Shown here: piece by piece, positions 27,691-36,366 of the stretch
How the letters are laid out: the number at the start of each line of letters is the position of its first letter
Numbering within the stretch: the stretch's first letter is position 1
Source of the DNA: PGYR01 sp034670025
GTDB taxonomy: Bacteria > Bacteroidota > Ignavibacteria > Kapaibacteriales > UBA2268
Assembly: GCA_034670025.1 (NCBI GenBank)
Contig: JAXMOE010000004.1
Coordinates: forward strand, 1-64,000
DNA: 64,000 bases
Reading direction: 5' to 3'
The notes under the pieces: model-generated
The model's input: only the letters and a program-made list of their open reading frames with translations
Database searches by the model: none
What the model was told of the DNA's origin: nothing
Position numbers and translations under genes: made by a program

Positions 27691-29157
27691 ATGAGCGAAG
27701 AAATAAAAAACACTGAAAACAGTCAGGCAGATACTGAGAATACTGCTGATTCAACAACTAACGAAGCAACTGAGCAAGTAGAAACTACTGCAGAGGAAAC
27801 TCCCAAAACGGAAGCTCCACAAGCAGAAGAAACTACTCCAGAAGAGCCAAAAGCTGAAGCTACCGAAGAAAAAACGGAAGAACCAAAAGCTGAGGAAGCT
27901 ACTGAAGAAAAAGCAGAAGCACCTAAGCAAGAAAAGTCTGACGACGATTCGGAAACTGCCGACAAAGCACACTACAACGATGTTGTAGAATCTTTGGAAA
28001 AGAAAATTGGCACTGAAGAAACGGTAAACGTTGAAGTTATTGCTAAAGCAAAAGGCGGCCTTCGTGTTGTATATGATAGTGTTCCACTATTCTTACCTGC
28101 TTCTCACTACACTTTAGAAAAGAAAGTAAACGAAGAAAAATTAGACGAAGCTGTTGGGCAAAACTTTGACGTAAAAGTTACTGAAGTTAAGCAAATCGGC
28201 GAAGGGAAGATTGTTATCGTTTCTCGTAAAGATATGTTGATGAAAGAAATTTGGGATAAAGTAGAGGTCGGTGCGGAAGTAATTGGTAATATCTCTTCTA
28301 TCACAAATTTTGGTGTATTTATCGACCTAGGCGGAGTAGAAGGATTAGTTCACGTATCTAGACTTTCTCACGCTCACATAGACAACCCTAAAAATCACTA
28401 TAATAAAGGTGATGAAATGACAGTTAAGGTTGTTGAGATAGATAAGAAAAACGGAAAAATTAGTTTAAGTAGAAAAGCTTTGGAAGATTCTCCTTGGAAA
28501 GGGGTTGAAGAAAAGTATAAAGTAGGCGAATCAGTTACTGGTAAAGTAAAAAGATTAACCAACTTCGGTGCTTACGTTGAGTTAGAGCCAGGCGTAGAGG
28601 GCTTACTTAGAGTAAGTGAACTTAGCTGGGCTATGAGAGTTGGCAAACCTGCTGACGTGCTTAGCGAAGGACAAGAAGTAGAACTAAAAGTACTACAGAT
28701 TTCTGAAGGAAAAGGCCAAGCGGCACTTAGCTTAAAACAAAACAGCGAAAATCCTTGGGCTGCACTTGCTGAAAAGTATAGCAAAGGAAGCGACGCAAAC
28801 GGTATAGTTCAAAGAGTATTCGAAAAAGGTGCTATTGTAAGAATCAACGAAGAAGTTGACGCATTTATGCCAGTTAGCCGTATGAACGCTTTGAAAGAAA
28901 ACGAAGACGATCAGCCATTAAAAGTTGGTCAAGCAATAGAAGTTAAAGTAATTGACGCTACTGCACAAGACGAATCACTTGTTGTTTCTCCTGTATTAAC
29001 AGAAGAGCAAAGAGAGAAATTGAACGAAAGAAAGCAACACAGGAACAAGGGGCCTAAGGGCAGACCTACTTCTAATGTGAAGACTTCTGCTGGTGAGGTT
29101 TCATTCGGTGATTTACTTTCTAACGCAGATTTGAAAAACTTGACAAATGACAAGTAA
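27691..29157 (+). CDS. rpsA: 30S ribosomal protein bS1
   Basis: A 488-residue protein with an 90-residue low-complexity head rich in Glu, Ala, Thr and Pro, then four S1 (OB-fold) repeats. Repeat 2 (EVIGNISSITNFGVFIDLGGVEGLVHVSRLS) and repeat 3 (SVTGKVKRLTNFGAYVELEPGVEGLLRVSELSW) are the best conserved. Repeat 4 is degenerate. The C-terminal tail is basic (RKQHRNKGPKGRP). bS1 helps bring mRNA to the 30S subunit, which matters in genomes with weak Shine-Dalgarno use. It has fewer repeats than E. coli S1 (six). A strong terminator follows. Confidence 0.92.
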   Translation: MSEEIKNTENSQADTENTADSTTNEATEQVETTAEETPKTEAPQAEETTPEEPKAEATEEKTEEPKAEEATEEKAEAPKQEKSDDDSETADKAHYNDVVESLEKKIGTEETVNVEVIAKAKGGLRVVYDSVPLFLPASHYTLEKKVNEEKLDEAVGQNFDVKVTEVKQIGEGKIVIVSRKDMLMKEIWDKVEVGAEVIGNISSITNFGVFIDLGGVEGLVHVSRLSHAHIDNPKNHYNKGDEMTVKVVEIDKKNGKISLSRKALEDSPWKGVEEKYKVGESVTGKVKRLTNFGAYVELEPGVEGLLRVSELSWAMRVGKPADVLSEGQEVELKVLQISEGKGQAALSLKQNSENPWAALAEKYSKGSDANGIVQRVFEKGAIVRINEEVDAFMPVSRMNALKENEDDQPLKVGQAIEVKVIDATAQDESLVVSPVLTEEQREKLNERKQHRNKGPKGRPTSNVKTSAGEVSFGDLLSNADLKNLTNDK

Positions 29158-29187
29158 CATCATATTCTTAATTAGATAAATTATAAG

Positions 29188-29225
29188 AATCCCTTACAGA
29201 TTAAGATTTGTAAGGGATTTTTTTT
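29188..29225 (+). terminator. Rho-independent terminator after rpsA
   Basis: Stem AATCCCTTACA / TGTAAGGGATT type (11 bp with a 9-base loop), followed by a long T tract, 30 bases past the rpsA stop. Confidence 0.88.
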
Positions 29226-29290
29226 ATTTTGCTTTCGATAAACAATAACAATACGTACAACTATTCGTTAGTTAATTAAAAAAGACATAT

Positions 29291-29995
29291 ATGCTAAAAT
29301 TTGTATTTACTTCGATATTATTATTTGCATTAATTTCTACCACCAATGGGCAGGAAAATAGCACTATTTTAAAAAAAGGAAACAAGCAATCATCATTCGA
29401 CCTGTTCACTCAAGATTCGTCTGATAGCAAATTGCCCGGATCCGATATACGTACAACTCCGGCACAAGACAGTGCATACTATCAAGCATTGCGGATGAAT
29501 TTGCCAGTAGGTCTCAGACTTCGCTATGATTTACTTAATGTTAGATACACTCTAATAAGCTTAGATCCAGAGTCAGAAATGACAGGGATGGATTTACTTC
29601 CTACTGATGCTTTCAAACCAGACCCAAATATGATAGTCCAAAGACAAGAAATGTTATTGAGTGCTTTCAAAGTCCCTTATGCAAGAACTTATGACCCATG
29701 GCAAGGAATGAGAATTCCGTTTTCTGACATAGGTCGATTCTTTGGAATAACAGAAGATTATAGCGGAAATATAAAATTTAGAGTTGATAGCTATACCGAA
29801 GTAGAAGTAGTTATCTACTCAATAAAGGCAGTTGTAGTCGCTACAATATTCAAGGGTTACTTGCCAGCTGGAAGCTATTCACGTACTTGGACTGGACGTG
29901 ATGAAAATGGTAGAAAGTTGCCTCCAGGCGATTACGTTGGGGAAGTTAGGATAAAAGGACAAAGTTCTTACCGTAAGCGAATAATACTCAATTAG
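29291..29995 (+). CDS. Exported protein with C-terminal FlgD-like Ig domain
   Basis: A 234-residue protein with a signal peptide (MLKFVFTSILLFALISTTNG). The central part has no motif I know. The last 75 residues match the FlgD Ig-like pattern found at the end of many secreted FCB-group proteins: VEVVIYSIKAVVVATIFKGYLPAGSYSRTWTGRDENGRKLPPGDYVGEVRI. No T9SS sorting motif with NP is present. The methyltransferase that follows begins 12 bases after its stop, so they may share a transcript. The function is unknown. Confidence 0.7.
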   Translation: MLKFVFTSILLFALISTTNGQENSTILKKGNKQSSFDLFTQDSSDSKLPGSDIRTTPAQDSAYYQALRMNLPVGLRLRYDLLNVRYTLISLDPESEMTGMDLLPTDAFKPDPNMIVQRQEMLLSAFKVPYARTYDPWQGMRIPFSDIGRFFGITEDYSGNIKFRVDSYTEVEVVIYSIKAVVVATIFKGYLPAGSYSRTWTGRDENGRKLPPGDYVGEVRIKGQSSYRKRIILN

Positions 29996-30007
29996 TGTTG
30001 ATTAAGC

Positions 30008-30592
30008 TTGGACAGCCCAGAAGACATAAGTCGATATTACAAAAAGCAGTATAGAATATACGATGCTACTCGTAGCTTTTTCCTATTTGGTAGAAAAGAG
30101 TTAGCAGCAAAAGTAAACGAAATCAGTGGTCGTAGAATATTGGAAGTTGGCTGCGGCACTGGATATTTGCTCAATAGGATAAGTGGCAATAGCAAGTACG
30201 GTATAGACTTATCATCTGAAATGCTTTCAGTAGCAAAAAATAAATTTGACACCAACGTAAACTTAGAGCAAACTACTTTCCTTGACTACAAACCAGAAAA
30301 TAAGTTCGACAACATAGTTTTCGCTTATTTTTTTACCATAAGTTTTAGTGAGCTTGAAGCCCACATTGCCAAAGCAAAATCATTGCTCAATACTGGTGGT
30401 AGAATATATGTAGTAGATTTCTATGATTATGGAAATCAGCTTTACCAAAAGTATATGAACTGGCACGGAATAGAGATGAATCCCTCACTGCTTTCACAAT
30501 TAGAAACAAATTTTACAACTGAACATTCCGAACTACACTCTGCATACTTTGGACTCTGGAAGTACTTCATTTACCAAGGGGTAATATCATGA
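30008..30592 (+). CDS. Class I SAM-dependent methyltransferase
   Basis: A 194-residue protein starting at TTG (30008), the first start codon after an in-frame stop at 29999. The whole Rossmann methyltransferase core is included. Motif I is ILEVGCGTGYLLNRISG, motif II YGIDLSSEMLSVAKNK, and motif IV NIVFAYFF; the later strand is GGRIYVVDFYDYG. The first 35 residues (YYKKQYRIYDATRSFFLFGRKEL) resemble the cap of UbiE-like or demethylrebeccamycin-type enzymes. Its end overlaps the next methyltransferase by 4 bases. The substrate is unknown. The shared operon with an LCMT-like enzyme and an acyltransferase hints at lipid work. Confidence 0.85.
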   Translation: MDSPEDISRYYKKQYRIYDATRSFFLFGRKELAAKVNEISGRRILEVGCGTGYLLNRISGNSKYGIDLSSEMLSVAKNKFDTNVNLEQTTFLDYKPENKFDNIVFAYFFTISFSELEAHIAKAKSLLNTGGRIYVVDFYDYGNQLYQKYMNWHGIEMNPSLLSQLETNFTTEHSELHSAYFGLWKYFIYQGVIS

Positions 30593-31407
30593 TAAAAAAC
30601 ACTGATATACTATCACTAAAAGATGTAGAAAAAACCCTAATCATACCACTTTGGGCAAGAGCCGAAGAAACAAACATTGGCGGAATATTAGACGATGAGT
30701 TATCGGTAAAGCTAATAGAATCGCTTGATGTTTCGGTGTTTAATTTCCAGCAACTCTCCCCTTTCATCAAGAATTATCTACTAACTGCTATTGCGAACAG
30801 GACTATAATAATAGACAAAATGCTGGATTGCATAGATGGCTCTGGCAAAACAGTGCTTAATTTTGGCTGTGGTTTGGACACACGATTCGGCCGATTTGAA
30901 GGGAAATTTGATATGTGGTACGATATTGATTTGGAAGCAGTCATTGAGCTAAGACGTCAGCTAATAAGTGAACAAGACGGTTACCGAATGTTAGTGGGCG
31001 ACATAACCAACAGCAACCCAGTACCGAGTTCAGTAAAAGGAAAAGAGTTTATAGTTGTTTGTGAAGGACTTCTTATGTATTTTACCCACAGTCAGGTTTT
31101 GGATTTTCTTAAAAAAGTTAGTGATTTGGGCAGTGGTCACATTATATTCGAATCACTCGGCAGCTATGCTAAGATAAAGGTCAACCCTGTTATCAGAGGC
31201 ATAGGCGAGAAAAGTAAATACAAATGGGGTATCAATAATATAATGAAATTGGAACAAGAAATACCTAAACTTTCGCACCAACAAACTACATCAATATTCG
31301 AAATAAATAAGAATAGATGGGGACTGATGGGCAAGGCAATGACTGTGAATTATTTAAAAAATCGAGTAACGAGCAAAATATCGCATTTTACTTATGAGCA
31401 TAATTAA
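30589..31407 (+). CDS. Leucine carboxyl methyltransferase (PPM1/LCMT)-family methyltransferase
   Basis: A 272-residue protein with the LCMT-like layout. An early LIIPLWARAEETN motif is followed by TAIANRTIIIDKML, a SAM-binding TVLNFGCGLDTRF, then YDIDLEAVIELRRQL and VVCEGLLMYF, the strong family signature. Bacterial members methylate carboxyl groups on small molecules or polyketide-like substrates. The real substrate is not known. It overlaps the previous methyltransferase by 4 bases (ATGA) and the plsC-like gene by 14 bases, so translation is probably coupled. Confidence 0.85.
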   Translation: MIKNTDILSLKDVEKTLIIPLWARAEETNIGGILDDELSVKLIESLDVSVFNFQQLSPFIKNYLLTAIANRTIIIDKMLDCIDGSGKTVLNFGCGLDTRFGRFEGKFDMWYDIDLEAVIELRRQLISEQDGYRMLVGDITNSNPVPSSVKGKEFIVVCEGLLMYFTHSQVLDFLKKVSDLGSGHIIFESLGSYAKIKVNPVIRGIGEKSKYKWGINNIMKLEQEIPKLSHQQTTSIFEINKNRWGLMGKAMTVNYLKNRVTSKISHFTYEHN

Positions 31408-32089
31408 GATAATATTGATAGTAATAATCACCGTAGTTGACACTTTCCGAGTGCTGATTATGATGATGATAAAGGGTGGCGATGTTTTTTCAAGCTATTC
31501 AAAAAAGTGGAGCAGAAAGCTGCTAAAGGTGATGGGAGTTCGGCTCGGTGTTGCAGGTTTGGAAAATATCGATTCGAGCAAAAGCTATATTTATGCAGCA
31601 AACCACTCTAGCTTGTTAGACATTCCCGTATTGCTGGCAACATTACCAGGCGATGCTCGAATAATATATAAGCGTGAGTTAGAAAAGATACCGATATTCG
31701 GCTATGGGTTACGCAAATCGCCCTTCATTGGGATAGACAGGACTGACCCAAGGAAAGCAATGCAAAGCATAATGGAAGCTCTGGAAATGACTAAGAACGG
31801 CGCTTCAATCATCATATTCCCAGAAGGAACGCGGGAAGCTGGACGAGAAGTCGGCCCATTCAAGCGAGGAGGATTCCTTTTGGCAGAAAAGGCATTGCGA
31901 CCAATAGTACCAGTCGCAGTCAGTGGAACTTATGACATTATCCCCCCGGGTAAGTTCAAAATAAAAAGCGGCGAGGTCAATGTTAGTATATTACCACCAA
32001 TAGTGACAGAAAACTTGGTAAAAGAAGATATGCGAACACTAAAAGAGCGAGTAAGAGAGAAATTAGTAGAAGAATTATCAAAAAAATAG
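31394..32089 (+). CDS. plsC: 1-acyl-sn-glycerol-3-phosphate acyltransferase (PlsC-like)
   Basis: A 231-residue membrane-associated acyltransferase. An N-terminal hydrophobic segment (IIKIILIVIITVVDTFRVLIMMMI) is followed by the catalytic NHSSLLD (HxxxxD) motif. Further motifs are FIGIDRTDP, FPEGTRE and PIVPVAVSG, the four PlsC blocks in order. It should move an acyl chain to the sn-2 position of lysophosphatidate to give phosphatidate in the inner membrane. It is third in a run with two methyltransferases and ends 59 bases before tRNA-Phe. Confidence 0.9.
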   Translation: MSIIKIILIVIITVVDTFRVLIMMMIKGGDVFSSYSKKWSRKLLKVMGVRLGVAGLENIDSSKSYIYAANHSSLLDIPVLLATLPGDARIIYKRELEKIPIFGYGLRKSPFIGIDRTDPRKAMQSIMEALEMTKNGASIIIFPEGTREAGREVGPFKRGGFLLAEKALRPIVPVAVSGTYDIIPPGKFKIKSGEVNVSILPPIVTENLVKEDMRTLKERVREKLVEELSKK

Positions 32090-32148
32090 CAATAAATTTT
32101 GTTATTAATAAAAAATACAATATTTTTGTGTTCTTATAATTGAGAGCT

Positions 32149-32224
32149 GGTCGAATAGCTCAGGTGGTAGAGCAAAGGACTGAAAATCCTTGTGTCGGGG
32201 GTTCAAATCCCTCTTCGACCACCA
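32149..32224 (+). tRNA. tRNA-Phe (GAA), CCA encoded
   Basis: A 76-base cloverleaf. The acceptor stem GGTCGAA / TTCGACC is a full 7 bp. The D arm is GCTC...GAGC. The anticodon stem AAGGA / TCCTT encloses the loop CTGAAAA, so the anticodon is GAA. The T arm is GGGGG TTCAAAT CCCTC (four Watson-Crick pairs and one G-T). It ends with discriminator A and encoded CCA. From base 32174 on, the sequence is repeated exactly at 62958, marking it as the integration target of a mobile element. Confidence 0.97.
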
Positions 32225-32265
32225 CACAAAAGCCCTTGTATCTAACTGATGCAAGGGCTTTTTAG
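32174..32265 (+). repeat. attL: 92-bp direct repeat containing the 3' half of tRNA-Phe and its terminator
   Basis: These 92 bases are identical to 62958-63049. They begin in the anticodon stem (AAAGGACTGAAAA), include the T arm and CCA, and end after the terminator T run. The bases before and after differ between the copies. It keeps the target tRNA intact on the left side. Confidence 0.93.
32227..32264 (+). terminator. Rho-independent terminator of tRNA-Phe
   Basis: Stem AAAGCCCTTG / CAAGGGCTTT with a 12-base loop, then a T run. It lies inside the 92-bp repeat, so it is duplicated at 63011-63048. Confidence 0.88.
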
Positions 32266-32300
32266 GTTATTATCTAGAAATATCTAATTCCTAAGTTTTA

Positions 32301-32330
32301 CCCTATATTGCCCTATTTTGCTCTATTTTA
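32301..32330 (+). repeat. Island left-end motif, copy 1
   Basis: The sequence ccctatattgccctattt and the following 12 bases recur at 63085-63114 with one substitution. Both copies begin exactly 35 bases after the end of the 92-bp repeat. This marks a conserved element end next to each att site. Confidence 0.7.
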
Positions 32331-32340
32331 TTTTCAATTT

Positions 32341-32360
32341 ACTACACAGGAGCTACACAA
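32341..32360 (+). other. Putative integrase arm-type site, left end
   Basis: actacacaggagctacacaa, an internal direct repeat of CTACAC. It is identical to 62883-62902 near the other end of the island, in the same orientation and at a similar distance (about 75 bases) from the att repeat. Confidence 0.55.
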
Positions 32361-32892
32361 AATGTAAATATCGTGCCCTTCTTTTGAATCAATTTAATAA
32401 AAAATACAATTATTGGGACATAATTTTCAGTTTTTTTATTCTCTATTTTAAATTATTTCTGATTTATTTTTTTGTTTCCTGTTTTTATTGGCTTTTATTT
32501 AGAGTAACCATCATTTCTACCATAATTTCTAGTATTGACTTATCATAATTTTAAAAACTAGAAACATTGCAGTACAAATTGAGGGCAAAAGAACTACAGT
32601 CTCCTCTGAATATAGCTATGATAGGCTTTAGTGGAGGGTTTCAATATGCGTAAACGATGTTTATATAGTTAATTGAAATTAGATGCATCTTTTTAGAGTT
32701 ATTTCGAGTTTTTTTTAATTAGAATACTACGTTTATACGCTGTCGAAACACTGTTTAATTGAATAAATCATGGATTTTGACCAAAGATTCAATAGCAAAC
32801 TAGATAGAGTTTAGTTTACACTCCACATTTATAGATTGCTTTGACATTGCTAAAGGATAATTCTACTGAAGAATATACTGTTTTGAATTTGA

Positions 32893-33003
32893 TTAAGGTG
32901 CAGTCAACTCGTCTGCAATCATTTCGGCTTGCTTCAGAACGGTTTCTGTGGCTAGTTTTTGAATATCTGGTGGGTACCGTACTTTCTCAACGTTCGTTTG
33001 ATG
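32893..33003 (-). pseudogene. hsdR: Fragment: 3' end of a type I restriction gene hsdR
   Basis: On the minus strand 36 codons and a stop read TNVEKVRYPPDIQKLATETV then LKQAEMIADELTAP. This closely resembles the C-terminal (DUF3387) end of type I restriction HsdR subunits, whose usual pattern is YPPDxQxxATxTVLxQAExLA. The frame is lost at 33003, three bases before a copy of the dispersed repeat begins. The stretch is clearly richer in G+C than its surroundings. The matching 5' end of an hsdR lies at 61393-61533 on the same strand. I infer both are remnants of one gene. Confidence 0.6.
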
Positions 33004-33005
33004 TA

Positions 33006-33038
33006 ATTGGCTTAAAAGTTCAGTGGGGGCGGTTTTTT
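33006..33038 (+). repeat. Dispersed island repeat, copy A
   Basis: attggcttaaaagttcagtg followed by ggggcgg and T6. It abuts the hsdR 3' fragment on one side. It lies 68 bases upstream of the gene at 33107. Confidence 0.75.
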
Positions 33039-33106
33039 AAGTTTTCTATGGTCTATTTTTAATAATATTTTATTTTGTATAGGTGTATCAACAACAGGAT
33101 AATAAA

Positions 33107-33895
33107 ATGAATAGAAAATTTGTAAACTATGAATATATAATAAAATCAAAAGTACCTCTACCAGAAACTGATTTTAACTTTAACATGGTAGCAAATAAAT
33201 TCTTAAACAAGGGAGTAGAGTCTTTAAACGGCATGATGACAAGTAGTTACGAAGTAACTGTAAAAAGCGTAGCTACAAATATGAATATTATAAGAATTAG
33301 AAAAAAAAGTCAGAAAAGAAATGATAATGCGACTTTCATTTTTATTAATTCAAATCTTGACTCCCCATTAATATCAGTAAGCAGAAGCAAAGATTTTAAA
33401 AGTATTAGCACTGTTATAAAAGTTATAACTGTAATTATGAATAAATACCTTAATAAAAAGGGGCTAACTCTAGAATCCAATAGAATATCTGTTAAAAAGG
33501 ATTTTTGGGAAATAGTTGGTGAAAAAAGTGATCAAATAAAAGAGATACACTTTGAATACGATAATTTATCCTTAAAATATTCTTCAAAAGTTATACCAAC
33601 TAAATTAAGAATGCTATTTGAAATTTCTGAAAGTCAAAAGAATAAAATAGTACTTATGGGTGCACCGAGAAAACCACTCAAAAGTATTTCAAAATTCAAC
33701 AAAGTACTAAACCCTTTAATCAAATACTCTACTTTGAATGAACTTAATATAAAAATTAAATTTCTGGGTGATAATAAATATCAAAACACCGTAAACAATC
33801 AATCAATAATTGAAATTAAAGAATTTGACTATGAAAATATCGAAAACTTGAAAGTTAACATGAGTAGATTCATTCACAGAAGTCCCACAAACTAA
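33107..33895 (+). CDS. Hypothetical protein, cargo of island cassette A
   Basis: I start it at 33107 because AGGAT lies 8 bases upstream. An ATG 24 bases earlier has no such signal. The 262-residue product is not one I recognise. It is Lys/Asn/Ser-rich with alternating strands and helices, no signal peptide and no membrane segment. Features that stand out are the early NYEYIIKSKVPLPETDFNFNMV and an all-beta-looking middle. The layout recalls TIGR04255-type proteins, but that is a weak guess. It follows copy A of the dispersed repeat, like the other unrelated genes downstream of copies B, C, D and F2. Confidence 0.65.
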   Translation: MNRKFVNYEYIIKSKVPLPETDFNFNMVANKFLNKGVESLNGMMTSSYEVTVKSVATNMNIIRIRKKSQKRNDNATFIFINSNLDSPLISVSRSKDFKSISTVIKVITVIMNKYLNKKGLTLESNRISVKKDFWEIVGEKSDQIKEIHFEYDNLSLKYSSKVIPTKLRMLFEISESQKNKIVLMGAPRKPLKSISKFNKVLNPLIKYSTLNELNIKIKFLGDNKYQNTVNNQSIIEIKEFDYENIENLKVNMSRFIHRSPTN

Positions 33896-34016
33896 AAAAA
33901 ACGAGCCATCTTATAGGCGGCTTTATTATATTCGTCTGTGAGCTTTCATATTTCGTCTAAATTCTCATTTTTCTCAAAATAATGAGAAAAAGATTGGATT
34001 ATTTAGATAGAATAAT

Positions 34017-34562
34017 TCAGATTCGTTTCAGTTTTAATAATCTAAATTTTTCTTGATTCAATTCATACCGATTTACTTTTTGATAGAAATTTATCCAACC
34101 AGGTGTTGTCTCATAAGTTCGAACAAATTCAAATCCTAATTTTTCCAATACTCTATTGGGTGCAATATTTTCTGAATATGGCTCACAAATTAATTTTTCT
34201 AATTCAAAATATTTGAAAAAATAAGGAATTGTTAGTTTTAAAAAACTTAAACCTAATCCTTTCTTTCTCTTCTCATTTTTCCAAAGATGTAAATGCATAG
34301 TTGCATCTTTTCCAAAATTGATTTTATTAATGTTGGAATGGCCTACAGGTAAGCTGTCAATCAACCAAACAATATAGTAAAATTCTTTTTCTTTGAAGGG
34401 GGTATTATATTCAATTTCCAGTTTTTTAATCCATTCTTCTCTTTTAGGTAGCTTACCCTTATCAGCTCCCATTCTCATTAATAATTCTGTATCTGCTTTA
34501 ACAAAATAATCAACTATTTTCTCTATGTCAGATAATTGTAGTTCTCTTACATTCAATTTCAT
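34017..34562 (-). CDS. GNAT family N-acetyltransferase
   Basis: A 181-residue GNAT protein. It begins LNVRELQLSDIEKIVDYFVKAD, has a beta-4 strand ending VWLIDSLPVGHSN, and the acetyl-CoA loop region KKGLGLSFLKLTIPYFF. It ends with the usual NIAPNRVLEKLGFEFVRTYE. The substrate is not known. Related enzymes act on ribosomal or small-molecule amines, including antibiotics. It lies alone on the minus strand within a group of four GNAT genes in the island. Confidence 0.83.
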   Translation of the reverse strand: MKLNVRELQLSDIEKIVDYFVKADTELLMRMGADKGKLPKREEWIKKLEIEYNTPFKEKEFYYIVWLIDSLPVGHSNINKINFGKDATMHLHLWKNEKRKKGLGLSFLKLTIPYFFKYFELEKLICEPYSENIAPNRVLEKLGFEFVRTYETTPGWINFYQKVNRYELNQEKFRLLKLKRI

Positions 34563-34886
34563 TACTTTATATACTCAATAGTTATAAAATTTTAAATTAC
34601 TAACCTTTGTAAACCCATACAAATAGTCAAAAATTAAAAAGTCAAATAGGCTTGTTTGTTTATTTAATCAACGTTTGCTTATTATCCAAGATTGTCATTT
34701 GGTTCTGATTTCTTTTTAATTCCGCAATATTAAACATAAAAAAGATTAAATATATACTTAATTTTGCTTGTTAAATTCTTGAAAAGTTGTGAGAATGGGA
34801 AATAGTGGTGCATATAGGTATATTCTCATTCAACAAATTAGTGTGTTATTACCAATTATGTACATAATAAATTATCTGATAATAAT
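34563..34886. other. Divergent intergenic region without a recognised element
   Basis: 324 AT-rich bases between two divergent GNAT genes. They should hold both promoters, but I see no clear operator, hairpin or full copy of the dispersed repeat. Confidence 0.5.
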
Positions 34887-35372
34887 ATGATATACAAAGA
34901 AACACAAAGATTAACTATTAGAGATTGGGAAAAAGATGATATATCGCCTTATTCAAAGATGATATCAAACCCCTTAGTTATGAAGTACATTAATCATGGT
35001 GAGACACAATCATTCGAAGATTCGAAAAGACTAATTCATACATACCAAGAATTTATAGATACTAATGGCTGGGGCAGATACGCTTTATCGATTGATGATA
35101 ATACACTTATTGGTTTCTGTGGTTTCAACTTCCGTGGTGATGAAATCGATTTTGGTTGGAGACTAGGACATGAGTTTTGGAATAATGGATATGGTTTTGA
35201 GGCAGCAGAATCAGTTTTAGATCTATGTAAGTCAAAATTAGATATTAACATAGTAACAGCCATAGTAAACCCTGATAATATAGCTTCAATAAGGATTATT
35301 GAAAAACTTGGAATGAAATTAGATCAGTATACAATTTACAAAGGAATTAAAGTAAAAAAATACGTATTTTAA
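34887..35372 (+). CDS. GNAT family N-acetyltransferase
   Basis: A 161-residue RimJ/RimL-type GNAT (Acetyltransf_3). The start is MIYKETQRLTIRDWEKDDISPYSKMISNP. The core strand LIGFCGFNFRGDEIDFGWRLGHEFWNNGYGFEAAESVLDL contains the acetyl-CoA-binding turn (NNGYGFEA), and the end is NPDNIASIRIIEKLGMKLD. It is a different subgroup from the neighbour at 34017. The substrate is unknown. Confidence 0.87.
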   Translation: MIYKETQRLTIRDWEKDDISPYSKMISNPLVMKYINHGETQSFEDSKRLIHTYQEFIDTNGWGRYALSIDDNTLIGFCGFNFRGDEIDFGWRLGHEFWNNGYGFEAAESVLDLCKSKLDINIVTAIVNPDNIASIRIIEKLGMKLDQYTIYKGIKVKKYVF

Positions 35373-35464
35373 GAGAAAATAGTCAGAATCAGTAATAATA
35401 TCCTATTTAAGTGTTTATAAAAAAACATTTTTAGAATATTGTAAATTCATTCAATAAATAATCC

Positions 35465-36361
35465 ATGAAATTAATATTTTCAATAATAACATTTTTAATA
35501 TTTAGTATACAAATACTAAATAATAAATTACACTCAACTTTAGACGAAGTCCATGTATCAAATAGTATTTACTATCATATGATAGATTATTCTCGTTTAG
35601 AAGAGCTTGATATCCAACTACCTTATGTATATGAATATTCAAATAATACGAAATCAATTTTAGTCTTTGGTAGTTATCATACATCAAACCCTAAAGATAA
35701 AGTAATCAATAACATAGAATCAAGATTTAATCTTTTTGAACCTGACATAGTTTTATATGAAGGAGATGGTATTAGCTTTGAGAGTACTGCTGATAAGTCG
35801 ATACATTACTATTTTGAAATGGGGTTTGTTAGATATTTGTGTAATAAAAAACAACTACTAGATATGAACCTAGAACCTTCTAGCTCTTCTAAATATGCGT
35901 ATTTGTTAAATAAATACTCTAAACATGAGGTTTTTCTTGCTGATTTAGGGTCACAAATAAGCTTACTTTTGAATAGTAATATTAATAAAGATAGTTTTGA
36001 TTTCGAAAAAAAATATAATCTATACATTAAAAACTATATAGATGACGGATTCCCTATCACAGATTTAGAAAAAGATATAAGTTACTTTTACAAAATTTAT
36101 AAAAGTTTTTATGGGATAGAATTTAATTTAAGAACTTTTGATTATACAACTGTAGAAATTAAGTATAATAGTACTATACTAAATAAAATCAATCAAGAGA
36201 GTGCTAAATACAGAGATATCTATATGTTAGAAAAGATTAAAAAATTATTATCAGAATATAATAGAATATACATCCAGATTGGTGGTAGGCATGCAATTAT
36301 TTGGGAGCCATTTATAAAGAATATGATAAATAATTATTCAAACTCAAAAAGAAAGAAGTGA
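35465..36361 (+). CDS. TraB/GumN (TIKI)-like exported protein
   Basis: A 298-residue protein with an N-terminal hydrophobic segment (MKLIFSIITFLIFSIQIL). It has hallmarks of the TraB/TIKI/EreA-like fold: an N-terminal ILVFGSYHTSNPKD (GxxH), FEPDIVLYEGDG (E on a strand end), a mid-protein LADLGSQIS and a late DIYMLEKIKKLL...IYIQIGGRHAIIW (GxxH). TIKI members are metal-dependent proteases, and EreA relatives are esterases. The call rests on these spaced motifs, not on overall identity. It is 5 bases before the epimerase-like gene, so they are co-transcribed. Confidence 0.6.
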   Translation: MKLIFSIITFLIFSIQILNNKLHSTLDEVHVSNSIYYHMIDYSRLEELDIQLPYVYEYSNNTKSILVFGSYHTSNPKDKVINNIESRFNLFEPDIVLYEGDGISFESTADKSIHYYFEMGFVRYLCNKKQLLDMNLEPSSSSKYAYLLNKYSKHEVFLADLGSQISLLLNSNINKDSFDFEKKYNLYIKNYIDDGFPITDLEKDISYFYKIYKSFYGIEFNLRTFDYTTVEIKYNSTILNKINQESAKYRDIYMLEKIKKLLSEYNRIYIQIGGRHAIIWEPFIKNMINNYSNSKRKK

Positions 36362-36366
36362 TTTAA

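Larger units (their letters stand above)
32266..32892. other. Non-coding left end of the island
   Basis: No convincing gene. It holds the left-end motif at 32301, an integrase arm-like site at 32341 and AT-rich sequence. A possible degenerate relative of the dispersed repeat (taggctttagtggagggttt) lies near 32621. Short ORFs here have poor codon character and I do not support them. Confidence 0.6.

Noticed and set aside
27723..27972. Two minus-strand ORFs opposite the start of rpsA
   Set aside because: Low-complexity Ser/Phe products produced by the Glu/Ala-rich head of bS1 read backwards.
32318..32548. A 76-codon plus-strand ORF in the island left end
   Set aside because: Very Phe/Tyr/Ile-rich product from T-rich DNA, overlapping the arm-like site; no start signal.
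32841..33062. A 73-codon plus-strand ORF
   Set aside because: It runs across the hsdR 3' remnant (read on the other strand) and straight through repeat copy A. Its apparent coding character is explained by the antisense hsdR fragment.
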